Made by a program: the position numbers and the translations under genes
Shown: piece by piece, positions 46,032 through 53,300 of the stretch
Layout: each line of letters opens with the position of its first letter
Numbering within the stretch: the stretch's first letter is position 1
Origin: a virus
DNA: 62,819 nucleotides
Direction: 5' to 3' (one strand)
Virus record (IMG/VR): IMGVR_UViG_3300038549_000020
Location: 1-62,819 of that record
The notes under the pieces: generated by a model
Databases searched by the model: none
What the model was told of the DNA's origin: nothing
Seen by the model: only the letters and a program-made list of their open reading frames with translations

Positions 46032-46391
46032 TCAGACCGCGAGAGCGGCGAGGGTGGTGTACCGGGTGGTGGCTGGACGGAACAGGCCCCGGGCCCAGCG
46101 GTAGACGGTGGAGACGTGTACACCGACCGCCGCGGCGATGGCGCGGACGCTCATGCCGGCCTGGCGGAGGATGGCGATGATGCTGACCGCGTCCTGGTGG
46201 GTGGCGGCTTCTGCCGCTTCCCGCTCCGCCTGTGCCGCGTCCTGCTCGGCCTGGCGGATCTGGGTTTCCCATCCCGCCGGGTCCTTGGCGATCTGGGAGA
46301 AGGTGGCCTCTGTCAGGCCAGCGGACCATGCGCGATCCCGCAGGCTGTTGATCCGCTGGCGCTGGCTGCTGGTGATCCTCTGGTAGGCCAT
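46032..46391 (-). CDS. HTH regulator, probably autoregulated
   Basis: 119 aa from ATG 46391. Residues ~1-60 are charged and helical (FSQIAKDPAGWETQIRQAEQDAAQAEREAAE); residues ~72-105 are a resolvase-type HTH (SIIAILRQAGMSVRAIAAAVGVHVSTVYRWARGL). Operator B lies directly upstream of its start. It may bind both operator pairs. Confidence 0.68.
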   Translation of the reverse strand: MAYQRITSSQRQRINSLRDRAWSAGLTEATFSQIAKDPAGWETQIRQAEQDAAQAEREAAEAATHQDAVSIIAILRQAGMSVRAIAAAVGVHVSTVYRWARGLFRPATTRYTTLAALAV

Positions 46392-46405
46392 GTCCTCACC
46401 CCTCG

Positions 46406-46448
46406 TTTCCGGTACCTGAAATCCTAGCATGGTTTCCAGTACCGGAAA
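46406..46448 (-). promoter_or_regulatory. Paired operator B
   Basis: TTTCCGGTACCTGAAA at 46406-46421 and TTTCCAGTACCGGAAA at 46433-46448, again 27 bases apart around a minus-strand TGCTAGGAT box. Each matches the palindromes of operator A with one to three changes. Confidence 0.75.
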
Positions 46449-46566
46449 TGGAGGTCACCCGAACGGGGACGTGGCGCTGCCTATACGCCCTGAGCTGCGG
46501 CGTTTCTGTCTGCTCATGGCTCATGCCATAATGGGGCAACACCCACTACAGGAATGAGGGCAACCA

Positions 46567-46806
46567 ATGACTGATGTCCTGGTCGAGCTCGACAACCGAC
46601 GCCGAGCATCCCTCGGCAGACTCGGCAACCCCGAGCACCGCTACTACCTCGGCCATACGGAGCCGGACGGCAGGATCGTCCTGGTTCCGGCCGTGGTCAT
46701 GCCGGAGGCGGAAGCCCGACTTCGGGGCAACCCCGAACTGCTCGGGCAGATCGAGCACACCGTCGCCGAACCGGCAAGCCGGGTGCGGCGCGCGAGACGC
46801 CAGTAG
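46567..46806 (+). CDS. AbrB-like small protein
   Basis: 79 aa. VLVELDNRRRASLGRLGNPEHRYYLGHTEPDGRIVLVPAVVMPEAEARL follows the swapped-hairpin AbrB/MazE pattern (DNRRRASLGRL... DGRIVLVPA). Such proteins bind DNA as dimers and occur as regulators or antitoxins; no toxin partner is adjacent. GAGGGCAACCA precedes the ATG. Followed by a strong terminator. Confidence 0.65.
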   Translation: MTDVLVELDNRRRASLGRLGNPEHRYYLGHTEPDGRIVLVPAVVMPEAEARLRGNPELLGQIEHTVAEPASRVRRARRQ

Positions 46807-46847
46807 GAGTCCTGACGCTCGGCCTCGCCTGGCCCGATACGCCACAG

Positions 46848-46870
46848 CGCCCCCGGTCATCCCGGGGGCG
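46848..46870 (+). terminator. Terminator of AbrB-like gene
   Basis: CGCCCCCGG and CCGGGGGCG form a 9-bp GC stem around a 5-base loop, 42 bases after the stop at 46806. A second GGCCCCG-type inverted repeat follows at about 46885-46905. Confidence 0.6.
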
Positions 46871-46994
46871 ATGGTCGTTTGAGCCCGGCCCCGTGATGGG
46901 GCCGGGAAGCACCCGCCTGGCGGGCGTGGTCGTGTCGCGACGTGTCGAGGGTAGCTGGGGTGGCTTGTCGTGGGGCGACACGTTCGAGTGATGC

Positions 46995-47041
46995 TGTTTG
47001 TGATGTAGAAACAACGTGCTAGAGTTTATGCATCACAAACA
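46995..47041 (+). promoter_or_regulatory. Promoter with TGTTTGTGATG inverted repeat
   Basis: TGTTTGTGATG (46995-47005) and CATCACAAACA (47031-47041) are perfect 11-base inverted repeats flanking GTGCTAGAGTTTA, the same -10 core as in operator A. TTGTGA, 16 bases, TAGAGT is a fitting promoter for the plus gene at 47059. Likely an operator of that gene's own RHH product. Confidence 0.6.
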
Positions 47042-47058
47042 AGCGAACGGAGAGAGCG

Positions 47059-47664
47059 ATGAGCCGCAACTACACCTACACCGTCACGTTCCCCAGCGAC
47101 GAGAAGGCCGCATTCGTCGCCGACATCCTGCGTCCCTACGGAATCGAGCAGCCCAAGCGCGAGGGCGGCCAGCTCATCCTGAGCAAGGACGCCCTGGAGA
47201 TCCTCGCCGAACACGGCGAGGACAACGACGGCTGCTACATCGACGGCCAGATCTGGGTCTCCGGAGACGGATACGCCGTCACCCGCAATACCGGACGGCC
47301 CAGCGTCGGCACCAGCGGGTCAACCCGCATCACGGCAACGCTGGACGCGGATGTTCTCGCCCGGCTCGACCAGGCCGCTTACGTGTTCAGCATCGACCGC
47401 TCTGCGGCAGTCAGGCGAGCGATCGAGATGTGGCTCGGCTCCCTGTACACCGTGGAGATCCAGAGCTGGAGTGAGAGCGCGCGGGCATGGATGGCCCTTG
47501 CCCCCGCCGAGACCGTCAGCGCGGCCAGCGCGCGCGATGCCGCCGAGGACGTGGCGGATGACCAGAACATCGCCGAGGGTCCGGACTGGCGCGTCTGCGC
47601 TTGGGCCGGTGCCGACCCGGACACGGGCGGGACGCCCGACCACATCTTTGAGCCCGAGAGTTAG
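47059..47664 (+). CDS. Ribbon-helix-helix domain protein
   Basis: 201 aa. N-terminal ~75 residues: YTYTVTFPSDEKAAFVADILRPYGIEQPKREGGQLILSKDALEILAEHGED. A central ribbon-helix-helix (TRITATLDADVLARLDQAAYVFSIDRSAAVRRAIEMWL, ~92-130) is followed by an acidic C-terminus. Autoregulation through the inverted repeats upstream is plausible. Target unknown. Confidence 0.65.
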   Translation: MSRNYTYTVTFPSDEKAAFVADILRPYGIEQPKREGGQLILSKDALEILAEHGEDNDGCYIDGQIWVSGDGYAVTRNTGRPSVGTSGSTRITATLDADVLARLDQAAYVFSIDRSAAVRRAIEMWLGSLYTVEIQSWSESARAWMALAPAETVSAASARDAAEDVADDQNIAEGPDWRVCAWAGADPDTGGTPDHIFEPES

Positions 47665-47692
47665 TCGACCAGCGAACGCCTCCACGCAAGCG

Positions 47693-47722
47693 CAGCGCCC
47701 CACCTCCACGGGTGGGGCGCTG
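47693..47722. terminator. Bidirectional terminator
   Basis: CAGCGCCCCACC and GGTGGGGCGCTG form a perfect 12-bp stem around TCCACG between converging genes at 47664 and 47731. Confidence 0.75.
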
Positions 47723-47730
47723 TTGTGCCA

Positions 47731-48822
47731 TCACTGCCGGTCGCTCAGGTCCGTCCTGGCGCCCGGCTGCCGATCGCGGTGGATCCACGGCCAGATCGTT
47801 CCCGGCCACCATCCGCGTCGCCCACCCACGAACGCGTCATAGGCCGGCGCCTGCCCCCGGCTCACATACCCGACCAGGGTCGTGGCCTTGATGCCCAGGA
47901 TCCCGGCCACCTCAACCACTCCGAGAGGCACCGCGTCATCCAAGTGCCCGTCCGCTACCTCCCGCAGGTACGGAGGATCCTGCTGGCGCTTCCCCGGATC
48001 CCGGCGGGCGCCACACCGCGCCGTGCGGCCCGACACGAACCCCCCGGCGCCAGACCAACCGATCCCCAGCAGGGCCGGCACAGCGGACGCCGGCATGGGG
48101 GTCTCCCACAGCAGCCAGTCACACACCAGCTCGGACCGGTCGGCCCCGGTGCGCCGGTAGTGCCAGCCCACCGCCCCCCGGCAGGGCCGATCCTGGTCGA
48201 CGGCGCCAGCCACCTGGTGGGCGGGGACGTCGCGGGCCGGCTGGCACGGCAAGCCCATGACCGCCAACCAGTCCAACCCCGGCGAGGCGGACGAGCCGGT
48301 GTCGGACTCGCCCCGCAAGATCCACAACCCGGCGGGGTAGTCGCGAGTCAGGCCGAGACCGGGACCACAGATGGCCTGGTCGAGTAGGCCAGGATCAGCC
48401 CGCAGACATCCGACCATGGTGGTCAGCATGCCCCGGACGGTTTGCGCCGCGTGCGGCCAGACCATGGGGTGCAGCAGCCTACTGGGGGTCAGGAGGGCTG
48501 ACGCCCACATCTCGGATCCGGCCGGGGGTGGCTGGGCGGCCAGGTGGCGACCCCGGGCACCCCACCAGTCGCGGCCGGGCGGGGGGAACTCCGCAGGGCA
48601 GTCGGGGAGGACCCCGCCGTCAGGGATCCGGTCGAGAGTCAGCTCGCGGATCGCCTCGGCGGCCTCGTCGGTGGTGGATGGCCCGGCGTCGAGGATCAGC
48701 CGCCCGTCGTCGAGACTCCAGCGGACCAGGAGCTGCGGCCAGCGTTGGGCCAGGACGCGGATCGCGCCGAGAGCGGCGAGCCAGCCGTGGGGGGTTGTGC
48801 CGTCCAGGTGGAGTGTGGTCAT
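47731..48822 (-). CDS. Csx17/Cas8-like N-terminal domain fused to HTH
   Basis: 363 aa from ATG 48822 (ATGA overlap). The start HLDGTTPHGWLAALGAIRVL, then VRWSLDDGRLIL, repeats the LxG..P.GWLAALGALR signature of type I-U/I-G CRISPR Cas8/Csx17-family subunits. A second fitting segment is LDWLAVMGLPCQPARDVPAHQVAGA. Residues ~305-363 are a MerR/AlpA-like HTH (EVAGILGIKATTLVGYVSRGQAPAY, WWPGTIWPWIHRD), also seen at 49713. No CRISPR array or other Cas gene is present. A decoy or anti-CRISPR-like role, or a regulator, are possible. Confidence 0.55.
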   Translation of the reverse strand: MTTLHLDGTTPHGWLAALGAIRVLAQRWPQLLVRWSLDDGRLILDAGPSTTDEAAEAIRELTLDRIPDGGVLPDCPAEFPPPGRDWWGARGRHLAAQPPPAGSEMWASALLTPSRLLHPMVWPHAAQTVRGMLTTMVGCLRADPGLLDQAICGPGLGLTRDYPAGLWILRGESDTGSSASPGLDWLAVMGLPCQPARDVPAHQVAGAVDQDRPCRGAVGWHYRRTGADRSELVCDWLLWETPMPASAVPALLGIGWSGAGGFVSGRTARCGARRDPGKRQQDPPYLREVADGHLDDAVPLGVVEVAGILGIKATTLVGYVSRGQAPAYDAFVGGRRGWWPGTIWPWIHRDRQPGARTDLSDRQ

Positions 48823-49217
48823 GCCGTGCTGCCAGGTCGGGTGGCCGTCCAGAGTACGGCCGCGAGGAGGACGGCGACGACGGCTGTGGGGAGGATGCCG
48901 GCACCCTGCGTGATCATGGTGGCCATGCCCGCACCGGAGATGACCAGCGCGACCGGTGTGGCGTACCGGATGGCGTGCTGGCGGAGGGGGATGGGTGGGT
49001 CGGCGACCAGGTGGAGTGGCCACTGCTGGCCGTCGGAGGCGTGGATGGTGGTGGTTCCGTCGTCGGCGATGGTGATGTGGCCGTCCTCGCCGTGCTCGCG
49101 GTGGGCGATGAGCCAGGCGACCTGCTCCCGGCTGATCTGGACGATGCCGGGCTGGGTTGCCCGGATGCCGGGTCCGGTGAGCCAGGATGGGGTGCCGCTG
49201 GGGCCGAAGTCTGCGAT
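48819..49217 (-). CDS. Membrane protein without a standard start codon
   Basis: About 132 codons read fluently (ADFGPSGTPSWLTGPGIRAT, REQVAWLIAHREHGEDGHIT) with a C-terminal membrane region (TPVALVISGAGMATMITQ, then LPTAVVAVLLAAVLWTA). No ATG, GTG or TTG opens the frame; the first codon after an in-frame TAG is ATC at 49217, preceded by GGGGTG. Either a rare ATC start, or a point error removing the real start. Its stop overlaps the next ATG. Confidence 0.6.
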   Translation of the reverse strand: MADFGPSGTPSWLTGPGIRATQPGIVQISREQVAWLIAHREHGEDGHITIADDGTTTIHASDGQQWPLHLVADPPIPLRQHAIRYATPVALVISGAGMATMITQGAGILPTAVVAVLLAAVLWTATRPGSTA

Positions 49218-49263
49218 CTACACCCCATGTGTCACTGACACGATTGGGGGACTACTCACACTT

Positions 49264-49285
49264 TACAAGGCTTTCCTTGTATAGT
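49264..49285 (+). promoter_or_regulatory. Leaderless promoter with inverted repeat
   Basis: TACAAGG (49264-49270) and CCTTGTA (49275-49281) form a perfect inverted repeat overlapping TATAGT (49280-49285), which lies six bases before ATG 49292. A repressible leaderless promoter for the 49.3-51.8 kb plus operon. Confidence 0.65.
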
Positions 49286-49291
49286 GGTGGC

Positions 49292-49702
49292 ATGACACAG
49301 ACAGCGCCCATCGTCCTCAACCACCACGACGACCGCCCAGTCGTCGGCGGACCGGCCGCACTCATCAACGCATCCCTGGGCGGCGCGGCGCCGCTCACCA
49401 TCACAGGCAAGAAGGCCACTGGCGACATCGTCTGGCTCGCCCCGGTCACTGAGCGAGTGTGGCGCGACGACGCGATCACCGTCGAAGATCACGCCATCGC
49501 CTGGACGATCAGCCACCCCGTCCATGGCGAGATCGCGTACGCCTACATCGACATGTCCCGTCTCGACAGGGCTCCCCAGGTCTCCGAGCTGACTCGGGCG
49601 CTGCGGGCTGCGGACGCTGCCGCGTACAACGCCACGATGGCACAGGCCGCCAAGGCCGCACCGAGCTGCGACAACTGCGGCGACTGCCCGCAGTGCTGCT
49701 GA
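49292..49702 (+). CDS. Hypothetical protein ending in a Cys cluster
   Basis: 136 aa. PLTITGKKATGDIVWLAPVTERVWRDDAITVEDHAIAWTISHPVHGEIAYAYIDMSRLD is beta-rich; the C-terminal CDNCGDCPQCC is a dense Cys motif, probably metal-binding. First gene of the operon with the AcrVA2-like gene. Function unknown. Confidence 0.62.
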   Translation: MTQTAPIVLNHHDDRPVVGGPAALINASLGGAAPLTITGKKATGDIVWLAPVTERVWRDDAITVEDHAIAWTISHPVHGEIAYAYIDMSRLDRAPQVSELTRALRAADAAAYNATMAQAAKAAPSCDNCGDCPQCC

Positions 49703-49712
49703 GGAGGTAGGC

Positions 49713-50204
49713 ATGGCCACCAGAGACGGCTGGACACCACTCCAGATCGCGTGGGCTGACTACAGCCACGCCGATGCCGTTCACCACCAGGCCGCCAACC
49801 TCGACCTGATCGAGGCCAAGGCCGAGTACGACGAGGCCAAGCACCGCCTTGGCGAGGGCATGCTGACGCCCAAGGAATGGCAGGAGGCTCAGGACGCCTG
49901 GCAGGCGGCCGTTGACCGGATCGCCACCACCGAGCAGGCGCTCCGTCACGCGGAGCGCGCTTACTGGGCCGAGAAGTGGCTCACCCGCCGACAGGTAGCC
50001 GACCTCGTCTCCGCTCTGACCGGCCGAGGCATCAACCCGGACACCTGGTCCGGGTACGTCACCAGGGGACAAGCACCAGCACCCGATGGGCGCGACGACA
50101 CCAATCACCCGTGGTGGTCGGAGCTGACCGTCAGGGACTGGGTCGCCTCCCGCCCCGGCCAGGGTGCGCGGACGGGACGCAACAAAGGAAATAGTCCAAA
50201 ATGA
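49713..50204 (+). CDS. Coiled-coil / MerR-like HTH protein
   Basis: 163 aa. Residues ~25-85 form a coiled coil (LDLIEAKAEYDEAKHRLGEGMLTPKEWQEAQDAWQAAVDRIATTEQALRHAERAY). Residues ~90-150 are a winged-helix/MerR-type HTH (LTRRQVADLVSALTGRGINPDTWSGYVTRGQAPAPDGRD), the same type that ends the Csx17-like protein. A probable DNA-binding regulator of the accessory region. Confidence 0.65.
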   Translation: MATRDGWTPLQIAWADYSHADAVHHQAANLDLIEAKAEYDEAKHRLGEGMLTPKEWQEAQDAWQAAVDRIATTEQALRHAERAYWAEKWLTRRQVADLVSALTGRGINPDTWSGYVTRGQAPAPDGRDDTNHPWWSELTVRDWVASRPGQGARTGRNKGNSPK

Positions 50205-50986
50205 TCGATGCTGAATTTGCCGCCGCACTTGCCAGACTTCGTGGACCACTCGACTTCTCCTGGATCCCCGTCCAGGATGGCGGCGGCTGGTATCTCGCCA
50301 AAGCGTGGTCTCGGGATCCCAGCGAACTGGACCGCTACGACACAGAGGCGGAGGCACAGGCCGCCGCTGACGCGGAGAACGCCGACGCACAGACGCTGCT
50401 TGACGCGCTGATGGCGCGCGTCGAGGAACACGTCCCGGGCGACTACCGGGACGGGTACACCCGCGAGCAGTACGAAACCGCATGTTCCGTGCTCGGCGCA
50501 ACGCCAGTCAGCGACGACGACCTTCGCCGCGGTTCATCGGCGGTCATCCTCGTGCCCGAATACACACATCGGCACGTCGTGTACGCCCAGCTGTGCCACG
50601 GGCGGACCGTCGGAATCAAGGCCGAGGACCAGACCGCCGACGACCAGATCGCAGCAGCCCTCGACAGCGCCGGCCTGCTGCGAAAGCGCATGTACACCCG
50701 CGAGCAGTACGAGGCCGCCTGCCAGATTGCCGGCATCGATCCCATCGCCGACGATGAGGTCGCCACGTGGTTGAGCGTTCACTACCTGCCGCCGTTCGTT
50801 GACCGCACCCCGATGGAGCTTCGGAGGCAGACCCTGGCCGACCACCGGCTGGCGGGATTGCGTCGCGAGGCCAAGAAGGAGGGGGAGGCGTGCGACAACT
50901 GCGACCGGCCGATCGCGCCCGGCGAGGGCATGAGCGCGAACCTCGGCATGGCCTGCTCGCTCGGTTGCTACCAGGAAATGAGCTGA
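50201..50986 (+). CDS. Hypothetical protein with internal duplication and zinc finger
   Basis: 261 aa. YTREQYETACSVLGATPVSDDD near residue 85 is repeated as YTREQYEAACQIAGIDPIADDE near 165, a duplicated helical motif. The C-terminus CDNCDRPIAPGEGMSANLGMACSLGCY is a zinc ribbon. Start overlaps the upstream stop. Function unknown. Confidence 0.62.
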   Translation: MIDAEFAAALARLRGPLDFSWIPVQDGGGWYLAKAWSRDPSELDRYDTEAEAQAAADAENADAQTLLDALMARVEEHVPGDYRDGYTREQYETACSVLGATPVSDDDLRRGSSAVILVPEYTHRHVVYAQLCHGRTVGIKAEDQTADDQIAAALDSAGLLRKRMYTREQYEAACQIAGIDPIADDEVATWLSVHYLPPFVDRTPMELRRQTLADHRLAGLRREAKKEGEACDNCDRPIAPGEGMSANLGMACSLGCYQEMS

Positions 50987-50987
50987 T

Positions 50988-51791
50988 TTGAGCACTGATC
51001 TGAAGCGTGCGGCGCGGGAGGCGTTCGCCCGCGCCGACCAGCTCACCACCCAGATGGAGCGCCGCTACCCCACCGCGTGGCGGGAACTTGACGGCTTCCG
51101 CGTCAACCCGCCGCAGCCCTGGCCGGAGTGGTGCCTACTGCCCATGGCCGCATCAGCGGCCGTCTGTACCGACTTCGCCCCGATCGAACAGGTGCGACAC
51201 CCGCTGACCCCTGTCCCGATCGCCACGATGGCGGCCGTCTACGCCTGGCGGTACAGCCGGTCGGTGTACCTGTTCCACCCCGACCTCCGGCGCAGGCTGA
51301 CGGGCACGGTGCCCGATCTGCCTGACCTGGATCTCCTCGCGGGCATGCCGGACTGGTGTCTGGTGGTCCCCACGATGCATCCGGAGTGGCCTGGTGCAGG
51401 GCTGTGGGCGCACTTGGAGGCCGACGCCAACACCAGACGCCCGGAACTGCGACTCCTCGACGACGACGGCACCAACGACCCGGTGACGATCCCGGTCTAC
51501 CTGGACCGGCCCACGCTCACCGAGGCGCTCGCGGACTTCCGCGCCACCGCGCGAGCGTCCGGTGTCCGTGGTGGTCAGATCACCACCGGGCAGGATGTCC
51601 ACGGTGGAGCCCTGGACGAGTGGGCGGCGTCGATGGCTGATCGGGTCGATCAGATGATCGCCCTCGTGGCCTACCTGTGTCGCCCTGAGGCGGACATCAG
51701 GGAGATGGGGCGCACGTGGGTGCGGCCTGGACCTCGGGCACGGTCGCGGCGACGAGGGAGAACCGTGTGGTTGGTCGGGTACGGCGACTGA
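50988..51791 (+). CDS. AcrVA2-like protein, candidate anti-CRISPR
   Basis: 267 aa from TTG 50988. The core YLFHPDLRRRL (94-104), MPDWCLVV (120-127) and LWAHLEADANTRRPELRLL (139-157) follows the conserved order of the AcrVA2 family, whose founding member inhibits Cas12a. Many distant homologues exist in mobile elements and their activity is mostly untested. The rest is helical, ending in a basic tail (RPGPRARSRRRGRT). Last gene before the bidirectional terminator. Confidence 0.6.
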   Translation: MSTDLKRAAREAFARADQLTTQMERRYPTAWRELDGFRVNPPQPWPEWCLLPMAASAAVCTDFAPIEQVRHPLTPVPIATMAAVYAWRYSRSVYLFHPDLRRRLTGTVPDLPDLDLLAGMPDWCLVVPTMHPEWPGAGLWAHLEADANTRRPELRLLDDDGTNDPVTIPVYLDRPTLTEALADFRATARASGVRGGQITTGQDVHGGALDEWAASMADRVDQMIALVAYLCRPEADIREMGRTWVRPGPRARSRRRGRTVWLVGYGD

Positions 51792-51806
51792 CCACACACA
51801 GCACGA

Positions 51807-51839
51807 CGGCGCCCACCCCGCGTTGGGGTGGGCGCCGTT
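51807..51839. terminator. Bidirectional terminator
   Basis: A perfect 14-bp GC stem (51807-51820 and 51826-51839) with a 5-base loop lies between the converging plus operon and the lysis genes. Confidence 0.8.
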
Positions 51840-51861
51840 GTGATCCCATCCGTTTCCGGCC

Positions 51862-52113
51862 TCAGGTTACCGGCGGGACAACCCTCCTGGCCAGGTGTGC
51901 CACACCGGATTGCACGGCGGTCTTGAGTAGCAGCAGGCCCAGTGCACCCCACCAGGCTCCGGTCCACTGGAGATCACCCACCTGTGTCGCCAGGACCATG
52001 ATCACGGCAACGGCGACGTCGGTGAGGAGGCCCTGCACGCAGGTGCGCCAGGCGCGGCTACGGGCATCAGCGATGACGGCACGCTCACGGTCCCCCATGC
52101 CGTATGCGGTCAT
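51862..52113 (-). CDS. Holin
   Basis: 83 aa. Two membrane segments (VAVAVIMVLATQVGDLQW and AWWGALGLLLLKTAVQSGVAHLA) after a short charged N-terminus, the layout of small actinophage holins. Encoded after the peptidase gene at the end of the late operon. Expected to form holes in the inner membrane and time lysis. Confidence 0.65.
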   Translation of the reverse strand: MTAYGMGDRERAVIADARSRAWRTCVQGLLTDVAVAVIMVLATQVGDLQWTGAWWGALGLLLLKTAVQSGVAHLARRVVPPVT

Positions 52114-52166
52114 TGACGATCATCTCCTCAGATCTGGTGGCGAAACGGGAGGATGCGCAGGTCAGG

Positions 52167-52412
52167 TCACTCGCCAGGCCGAATGATCGCCACCGCCAGG
52201 GCCGCCAGCGACACCAACGCCGCCAACGCCGGTAGTGGCCACCGGCCGCGCTCCAGGTCCCGCATGCGCCCCTCGTGGTCACGTACCTCGGCGCGGGTCT
52301 CCGCGTACTGCTCGACCAGGCGCCCAACCGTGGCCTCCAGGCGCACAAGGGCGTCGTAGATCTCGCGGGCCCCGATGCGGACATCCATTGGCTGCTCGTC
52401 GCGGCGGACCAC
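52167..52412 (-). CDS. Membrane-anchored lysis protein (XhlA-like)
   Basis: 81 aa. An N-terminal coiled coil (YDALVRLEATVGRLVEQYAETRAEVRDHEGRMRDLERG) and one C-terminal membrane helix (LPALAALVSLAALAVAII), similar to XhlA-type lysis proteins. Overlaps the peptidase stop. Probably a second holin component or regulator. Confidence 0.6.
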   Translation of the reverse strand: MVRRDEQPMDVRIGAREIYDALVRLEATVGRLVEQYAETRAEVRDHEGRMRDLERGRWPLPALAALVSLAALAVAIIRPGE

Positions 52413-53290
52413 TACGCCTCACCCTTGAGTTCGGCGAGGACATCCGCCGCGCGCTGCGCCAGCTGGGCGACAATCGCCGTGGCGATCTCCTCGGCGGTCG
52501 GCATTGCCACCCTGGCTGGATCAGACGCGGTCGTCACCGGTGATGTCGCCAGGGCTGCCAGTCCGGCGCGCAGCTCGCCGAGTGCCGACAGCACCTCGGC
52601 GGCCCGTCCCTGCTCGGCGACCACGGCGGCATCAACCGTGTTGGCCAGTACCCGCACATTGGCGTAGGCCCGCTCCAGGAGATCCCCGGCTGGCATGGTC
52701 TCGGTCAGGTCCGGCAGGGCCTCACGATGCTGCGGGGGGATCTCGATCTCGGTATCCCACGACATGTCGTCCTCCTTGGTTGTGCCCACGAGTGCGGCGA
52801 GGATCGCGCGCATCGCGTCCATGTCCTCCACGTAGCGGCGGCGTATCTCCAGGTGGATGTGCCACTTGTGGTCGTCGGTGGCGGTGGACACCTTGCCGCT
52901 GACCATGTCGTAGCGGCCGGCTGAGCCCTGCCCGTCCCATCCGCACCAGGCGTTGATGTACTTCGCCGCAGGGTTGGTTGCGCGGTTGCGCCACACCACC
53001 CGAAGCCGCTCGTGGGTGGCGGCCAGATCGGCGGTGCGGGCATAGGTCATGTCGACGGCGGCCGCCGCGTCGGACGGTCCGCAGCCGGCCCGGTCATCGG
53101 CGCGGATGGTCGAGTAGTTGCCGGCGGGGTTGTCCTGACGGCTGATGTGATAGCCGCCGCTGGCACGGTGGCGGGCGTCGCCGACGATGCCGGCCTGGGT
53201 GGCTGCGTCGTCCCTACGGGTCGCGGAGTCGATGACGGCTTCCCACTGGCGCGACAGCCAGGTGAGCGCGTCGGTCGCTCTGGTGGTCAT
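52412..53290 (-). CDS. Endolysin-like M15 peptidase
   Basis: 292 aa from ATG 53290. Residues ~10-160 show M15/VanY-type metal ligands: GYHISR (His), AAAAVDMTY (Asp) and HKWHIHLEIRRRY (His), with peptidase layout. The C-terminal ~120 residues are helical with no clear cell-wall-binding repeat. Next to two holin-type genes, so a D-Ala-D-Ala or cross-bridge cutting endolysin is likely. Confidence 0.7.
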   Translation of the reverse strand: MTTRATDALTWLSRQWEAVIDSATRRDDAATQAGIVGDARHRASGGYHISRQDNPAGNYSTIRADDRAGCGPSDAAAAVDMTYARTADLAATHERLRVVWRNRATNPAAKYINAWCGWDGQGSAGRYDMVSGKVSTATDDHKWHIHLEIRRRYVEDMDAMRAILAALVGTTKEDDMSWDTEIEIPPQHREALPDLTETMPAGDLLERAYANVRVLANTVDAAVVAEQGRAAEVLSALGELRAGLAALATSPVTTASDPARVAMPTAEEIATAIVAQLAQRAADVLAELKGEA

Positions 53291-53300
53291 GCGTCCCCTC

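Noticed and set aside
46567-46806. Complete toxin-antitoxin module at the AbrB-like gene
   Set aside because: No toxin-like gene adjoins it; a strong terminator follows directly, so it is treated as a lone regulator.
48528-49284. Plus-strand open frames opposite the Csx17-like and membrane-protein genes
   Set aside because: Composition is typical of antisense GC-rich DNA, and the minus-strand readings have clear domains and a coupled start.
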